A stretch of 36,588 bases of DNA from Chlamydiota bacterium. Its GTDB lineage: Bacteria; Chlamydiota; Chlamydiia; Chlamydiales; RGXB01. The stretch spans positions 1 to 36,588 of the forward strand of contig VGMG01000009.1 of the NCBI GenBank assembly GCA_016866495.1, written 5' to 3'. Below the pieces are notes generated by a model, which worked only from the letters and a program-made list of their open reading frames with translations, had not been told where the DNA came from and made no database searches. Position 1 is the first letter of the stretch. The number at the start of each line of letters is the position of its first letter. Below, in pieces: positions 32,949-36,588 of the stretch. A program made the translations under genes and the position numbers.

Positions 32949-34397
32949 ATGGATAAAAAAACGGATATTGGCCTAGTCGGTTTGGCGGTAATGGGGCAAA
33001 ACCTTGTTTTGAACCTTTCCGACCATGGTTTTTCGGTCAGTGTATTTAATAGAACGTTTGAAAAAACAAAAGAATTTCTTGATGGCGGCGCCAAAGGAAG
33101 AGCGATTTTTGGTTTTGAAAAAATGAAAGATTTCGTCTCATCTTTATCTAAACCCAGAAAAATCATTTTACTTGTGAAAGCGGGATCAGCTGTTACAGAT
33201 ACTATCAATGAGATCCTCCCTTTTCTTGAGAAAGGGGATGTGATCATCGATGGGGGTAATAGCTATTTTAAAGATACCCAAAAGCGCTTTAATGAACTTG
33301 AGGGGAAAGGGATACATTTCATTGGAATGGGGGTTTCAGGTGGAGAAGAGGGTGCACGTTTTGGCCCCTCATTAATGCCTGGGGGTACTCCTGAGGCGTA
33401 TAAAATGATCGAGCCGATGATGACAAAGGTCGCTGCAAAATTCAACAATGAGCCTTGCGTGACCTATATCGGACATGATGGCGCGGGGCACTATACCAAA
33501 ATGGTGCACAACGGAATTGAGTACGGAGACATTGAGATTATAGCTGAGAGCTATGAGCTTTTAAAAGCGTATGGGTTCTCCAATCAGGATATGGCTGCAG
33601 TCTTTGAGGGATATAATGCCCCAAAAAAACCTCTTAAAAGCTTTTTGATCGAGATCATGGGAAAAGTTTTGCGCTTTAAAGAAAATGGCAAAGAGATGAT
33701 TGATTTTGTCAATGACGTAGCAGGCCAAAAAGGGACCGGAAAATGGACAGCTCAAGAGGCTTTAGATCTCTCTGTGGATGCAGGGGTGATCACCCAGGCC
33801 GTATTTGCTCGCTGTCTATCGGCAAATAAAGCGGAAAGAATGAAGGCCTCTACTCTTTTTAAAAAGGTGTTAGATAAACCGCACCATTCAAAAGAAGAGA
33901 TCATTAAAAAACTTGAGGGGGCCCTTTATGTAGCCAAAATTGTTTCCTACACTCAGGGATTCATTCTTTTAAGAGATGCTGCCAAAGCCTACTCTTGGAT
34001 ATTTGACTACGGAAAAATTGCGGCTATTTGGAGACAAGGTTGTATTATTCGTAGCGATTTTCTTGACGAGATAACAAAAGCCTTCAATCAAAGTAAAAGC
34101 TTAGAGTCTCTTATGATGGCTCCTTTTTTTCAGAAAGCAGTACAAGATCATTTAAAGGATTTAAGGGATGTTGTGAAAGAGATGACAGCGATGGGGATAC
34201 CTGCACCGTGTCTTTCGACCGCTTTAGCGTTTGTGGATGGTTACACCACTCCAAAAGGGGTAGGAACAGTCATTCAAGCTTTAAGGGATGCCTTTGGCAG
34301 CCACCAGGTTGAGCTCACCTCAAAGCCGGGAGAATATGTCCATATTAATTGGCTTGGGTCTGCTTTTGATGTCTCTTCAACCCATTATAATCGTTAG
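32949..34397 (+). CDS. gnd: 6-phosphogluconate dehydrogenase (decarboxylating)
   Basis: A 482-residue enzyme of the oxidative pentose phosphate pathway that converts 6-phosphogluconate and NADP+ to ribulose 5-phosphate, CO2 and NADPH. The Rossmann start reads GLVGLAVMGQNLVLNLSDHG. IIDGGNSYFKDT, then FIGMGVSGGEEGARFGPSLM and YTKMVHNGIEYGDIEIIAE (the catalytic Lys region) follow in family order, with the helical C-terminal dimer domain after. Length is normal. AAGGGG stands before the ATG, with 6 bases between. It is separate from the dcw block, preceded by a minus-strand tRNA. Confidence 0.97.
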   Translation: MDKKTDIGLVGLAVMGQNLVLNLSDHGFSVSVFNRTFEKTKEFLDGGAKGRAIFGFEKMKDFVSSLSKPRKIILLVKAGSAVTDTINEILPFLEKGDVIIDGGNSYFKDTQKRFNELEGKGIHFIGMGVSGGEEGARFGPSLMPGGTPEAYKMIEPMMTKVAAKFNNEPCVTYIGHDGAGHYTKMVHNGIEYGDIEIIAESYELLKAYGFSNQDMAAVFEGYNAPKKPLKSFLIEIMGKVLRFKENGKEMIDFVNDVAGQKGTGKWTAQEALDLSVDAGVITQAVFARCLSANKAERMKASTLFKKVLDKPHHSKEEIIKKLEGALYVAKIVSYTQGFILLRDAAKAYSWIFDYGKIAAIWRQGCIIRSDFLDEITKAFNQSKSLESLMMAPFFQKAVQDHLKDLRDVVKEMTAMGIPAPCLSTALAFVDGYTTPKGVGTVIQALRDAFGSHQVELTSKPGEYVHINWLGSAFDVSSTHYNR

Positions 34398-34592
34398 AAA
34401 CCTTTAAGAAAAAAACCTAATCGAATTTTTTAGATTTAAAGATAGTGATGGAAGCTTCATCGAAGGATAAGTTCTTAGCCTTTTCTAGTGTGGTTCATGC
34501 TACAAAAAATACAGTTTGGATGGCTTAAGAATTTTTCGATGGAGTGAATTATTTACTTAGTGTTTTTTGGTGGCCTATGAATAATTAAGGTT

Positions 34593-35660
34593 TTAGGATC
34601 TTTTAATCGCTCCCTTTTTCACACTTTGCACATGTTCGGTTTTTTTGATTGCTCTATTTATCAATGCAGCTGCAACTGCATTGTCGTCATTAGAATCTTT
34701 AATTTTTGCTAAAATTTTTGATAAATCTTTTTGATGCAATCTATGTTCTTTATATTGATCTGATTTCAATGAGAAGCCATTTTGATTTGTAATCTTAAAT
34801 GCTAACTCGCGGTTAACCGTCTTTTCTTGAAACTGAAATGGATCTTTTAAAATGGCAGAGGCTACAAGCTCTTCATAATCTTCTCGAGATTTACTTTTAA
34901 AATCTTTCGTAAATGTATCTAGTGAAGTACGATCTTTAAAGTGAATCGGTAGCGGGAATAATTTCCCCTCATCCGAAACTGTATGTCTATATTTTGCCCC
35001 TAAACAACCCGCCCCTAAATTATGTATAAGTCCAAAAAAGTGTCCATCTTCTCCTTTTACAATCTCGGCGTAAACTCCGTGTGTATTCCAACCACCAATA
35101 AAAGATACAGAATTAGGACCTAAATCGTTTGATAAAAGGCTATTCAAATTCTTTACAGCACAACTGCCTGAATATTGAGGATTCTTTGGCATAGGACTAC
35201 ACAATTTATCAATATCTTTTTTGTTCAGAGGTGTAAGGGAATTTAACAAAAGATCGGGTTTTGAAAAAGCAATTTGCACAATTTTTTTAAAGACGCGATC
35301 TGTTTTAAACAACAGGTAAATCGAAGCTTTTTCTTGCTCTGTCATCCCTTCTATAGAAGGAATTTCTAATTTCCTTATTTTTTCAGTGATGGTTTTAAAA
35401 AACATACTGGCGCTAAACGCCATAACATTAAAAGTTAGATTCCCCTCTGATAAACGATTATCTAAATCCGGACCTATGTCCAAAACACCGTTTCTAAGGC
35501 ATTCAGCCTCTTCTTGAGTTAGTTTTGAATAAAAATCTTTCAAAAGAAGTAGGACTATCCTAGTGATATGTTGATTGTGTTCTATTTCTTTATCGACATT
35601 CTGATGAATAGGCGTGAGGCCAATCGAATTAAATTGATGTGACGGAACTGGACTAATCAT
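34593..35660 (-). CDS. Orphan protein with a papain-like Q-x4-C motif, paralog of the right-edge gene
   Basis: A 355-residue protein with a strong AGAGGGGG ribosome-binding site 8 bases before the ATG and a good promoter upstream. There is no signal peptide or membrane segment. An N-terminal helical region (about 1-150) precedes NPQYSGSCAVKNLNSLL (160-176): Gln162 and Cys167 have the oxyanion-Gln/nucleophile-Cys spacing of papain-like folds. Candidate histidines are His194 (NTHGVYAEI) and His207 (GHFFGLIHNLG). The tail is Lys/Asn-rich and helical. It is homologous over about 30 aligned residues (LFPLP onwards) to the truncated gene at 36235-36588. A cysteine protease or acyltransferase effector is possible; the chemistry is an inference. 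Confidence 0.65.
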   Translation of the reverse strand: MISPVPSHQFNSIGLTPIHQNVDKEIEHNQHITRIVLLLLKDFYSKLTQEEAECLRNGVLDIGPDLDNRLSEGNLTFNVMAFSASMFFKTITEKIRKLEIPSIEGMTEQEKASIYLLFKTDRVFKKIVQIAFSKPDLLLNSLTPLNKKDIDKLCSPMPKNPQYSGSCAVKNLNSLLSNDLGPNSVSFIGGWNTHGVYAEIVKGEDGHFFGLIHNLGAGCLGAKYRHTVSDEGKLFPLPIHFKDRTSLDTFTKDFKSKSREDYEELVASAILKDPFQFQEKTVNRELAFKITNQNGFSLKSDQYKEHRLHQKDLSKILAKIKDSNDDNAVAAALINRAIKKTEHVQSVKKGAIKRS

Positions 35661-35684
35661 TTATACAACCCCCTCTTTACTAAT

Positions 35685-35713
35685 ATTATATAATAATATT
35701 TATAAAATTACAA
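35685..35713 (-). promoter_or_regulatory. Sigma70-like promoter for the gene ending at 34593
   Basis: On the minus strand: -35 TTGTAA (35708-35713), a 17-base spacer and a perfect -10 TATAAT (35685-35690). The predicted transcript starts near 35678, 18 bases before the ATG at 35660. The -10 lies within an AT palindrome (35682-35700). Confidence 0.6.
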
Positions 35714-36024
35714 TAGTTTTTTGGGGTGGGGATATTTTTTAACTTATTAGAATTCAACAAGTTAATTAGAAAATCAGGGCTTTTATTATTGAGATTTTGG
35801 GGCTCTGGGCACTATTTTAAAATGGTCCGAGATAGAATTAAACATTGAGAGTTAAAAACGAATACCGACAGCCACCAGCAATTAAGGGCTTACGAATTCT
35901 CCAAACAGGCAATACTAAAGTCTTATCCGTTGTATTTTGCTCATCTTATTCATTATAAATGACTTAATAGTCCATAAATGGAGGAAACTCTTTTTTTGTA
36001 ATTTTTGAATGGCCCCTAAATTTT

Positions 36025-36075
36025 TAAGCCTTTATCTCTTTTTTTAAGTCTTTGAGGTCGATAATTAAAGGCTTA
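36025..36075. repeat. 10-bp inverted repeat, 31-base spacing
   Basis: TAAGCCTTTA (36025-36034) and TAAAGGCTTA (36066-36075) are perfect complements separated by 31 bases. It lies downstream of the right-edge gene (stop at 36235) and could form a weak transcript-end hairpin for it. A short T run follows on neither strand. Confidence 0.4.
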
Positions 36076-36077
36076 TA

Positions 36078-36086
36078 GGGGGGGGG
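36078..36086. repeat. Homopolymeric G9 tract
   Basis: Nine consecutive G residues in an otherwise AT-rich spacer. Such tracts slip during replication. It is more than 350 bases from the nearest promoter, so a phase-variation role is not indicated. Confidence 0.5.
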
Positions 36087-36234
36087 AATTGAATGATTTA
36101 GAATCAAACTTATTAAGGTTTTTTCAAAGTTCCAAAAACAAATCTAAAGCTCAGCCCTCATGATTATCTAGAAATATCCTCGGTTTTTTTCCACCAATAC
36201 TTTTTTTAGGTTTTATTTATTCATGCAGCAGCCA

Positions 36235-36588
36235 TCATCTTCGTTTTTTTTTGACCTTTCTTTTTTCGATCGCTCGTGTCACCTCAAGGCTAGTTTGTGA
36301 ACTCATCGTTTTCGTTAATTTTTCGAGCAGTTCTTTTTGTTGACTTCTAAAAAGTTTATAGACTTCATTTGGACGTGGTTTTTTTGGACGATCTAGGAGA
36401 GTTGCTGCAATTTTTTTGTTGATTGTTTCTGGGCCAAAATTCTTTAGATCACCAGGTGTAAGCTTAGGTGCACTTTTTAGACATGCTTCATAATCTGACT
36501 GATTGTTTCCATAAAAGGCTTTAGCGAAATGTTCTAATTGAGCAAAACTTTCAAAAAAAAGAGGAAGCGGGAAAATTTTTTTTGTCTT
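36235..36588 (-). CDS. Partial paralog of the neighbouring orphan protein (5' end outside window)
   Basis: The last 117 codons of a minus-strand gene with stop TGA at 36235-36237; it is open to the window edge. The visible part starts KTKKIFPLPLFFESFAQLEHF. It aligns with the 34593-35660 product around EGKLFPLPIHFKDRTSLDTF, then keeps a similar pattern (NNQSDYEACLKSA against SREDYEELVASA), and both end in a Lys/Arg-rich helical tail (here EKRKVKKKRR). The part with the possible catalytic motif lies outside the window. The two genes form a tandem paralogous pair on the same strand, separated by 574 bases. Function unknown. Confidence 0.65.
   Translation of the reverse strand, partial: KTKKIFPLPLFFESFAQLEHFAKAFYGNNQSDYEACLKSAPKLTPGDLKNFGPETINKKIAATLLDRPKKPRPNEVYKLFRSQQKELLEKLTKTMSSQTSLEVTRAIEKRKVKKKRR

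Larger units (their letters stand above)
35661..36234. other. 574-bp AT-rich intergenic region between two paralogs
   Basis: I see no credible gene. It contains the promoter of the gene at 34593-35660, an inverted repeat AATATTAT/ATAATATT (35682-35700), a 10-bp inverted repeat at 36025-36075 and a G9 tract at 36078-36086. Short frames in it lack ribosome-binding sites. Confidence 0.6.

Noticed and set aside
34448-34528. 26-codon ORF between gnd and the orphan gene
   Set aside because: No ribosome-binding site, no recognisable peptide character, and length within chance expectation.
35850-35960. Possible transposase remnant in the 574-bp spacer
   Set aside because: A short frame (NEYRQPPAIKGLRILQ) seemed transposase-like, but there are no DDE residues, inverted terminal repeats or target duplications to support it.
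36078-36086. Phase-variation switch at the G9 tract
   Set aside because: The tract is not inside a gene or a promoter spacer, so slippage would have no evident effect.
1-36588. CRISPR array, insertion sequence, prophage or integron
   Set aside because: No regularly spaced direct repeats of 24-40 bases, no cas, transposase, integrase or phage structural genes were seen.

Overview
This window is a stretch of chromosome from a member of the phylum Chlamydiae, most likely a chlamydia-related bacterium outside the family Chlamydiaceae. Three things point there. Gene runs match blocks I remember from Chlamydia trachomatis: a CT296-like gene next to rnc-radA, then sodA-accD-dut-ptsN-ptsN-clpC-lplA, a gcvH cluster, dnaA with two small genes (CT275-CT273 order), and rsmH-ftsL-like-ftsI-murE-amiA. 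A lone gcvH and lipoate ligase have no visible gcvP/gcvT. Two EIIA-Ntr genes stand in tandem. The presence of mraZ, an archaeal/eukaryotic-type prolyl-tRNA synthetase and several orphan genes argue against a classical Chlamydia species. The DNA is AT-rich throughout. The phylum call is recalled synteny plus protein features, not a database search.

Layout. 1-3000: four minus-strand genes (two membrane proteins, an unknown protein, and a PhyH/CT296-like protein). 3002-8450: a plus-strand run rnc-radA-sodA-accD-dut-ptsN-ptsN ending at a convergent terminator. 8490-11054: clpC on the minus strand. 11298-13555: a possible short leader ORF, a lipoate-ligase-family gene and proS. 13.7-16.6 kb: three lineage-type minus-strand genes (an orphan helical protein, a Pro/Lys-rich disordered protein and a small multi-pass transporter-like protein). 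16.8-24.5 kb: a tightly packed plus-strand operon of a SurA/PpiD-like anchored protein, a CBM9/DOMON-like protein, a short GcvH, a 1,325-residue AsmA/YhdP-like protein and a degenerate ComF-like protein. 24.5-26.8 kb: dnaA, a TPR protein and a small partner gene on the minus strand. 27.0-32.8 kb: the division/cell-wall cluster mraZ-rsmH-ftsL-ftsI-murE-amiA. Then tRNA-Arg(CCU) on the minus strand, gnd, and a pair of paralogous orphan genes at the right edge, the last one cut by the window end.

How it fits together. The dcw block makes septal peptidoglycan: MurE with a meso-DAP signature, the FtsI transpeptidase, the AmiA amidase, RsmH and the MraZ regulator. The divergent dnaA-side genes share an intergenic region with mraZ, and that region is unusually rich in TGGGA/TCCCA boxes on a strict 10-bp period, the pattern MraZ recognises. 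This is the most interesting regulatory structure in the window. The most interesting uncharacterised proteins are the right-edge paralogs with a papain-like Q-x4-C motif, the 13.7-15.8 kb orphan pair, and the large AsmA-like protein embedded in the gcvH operon.
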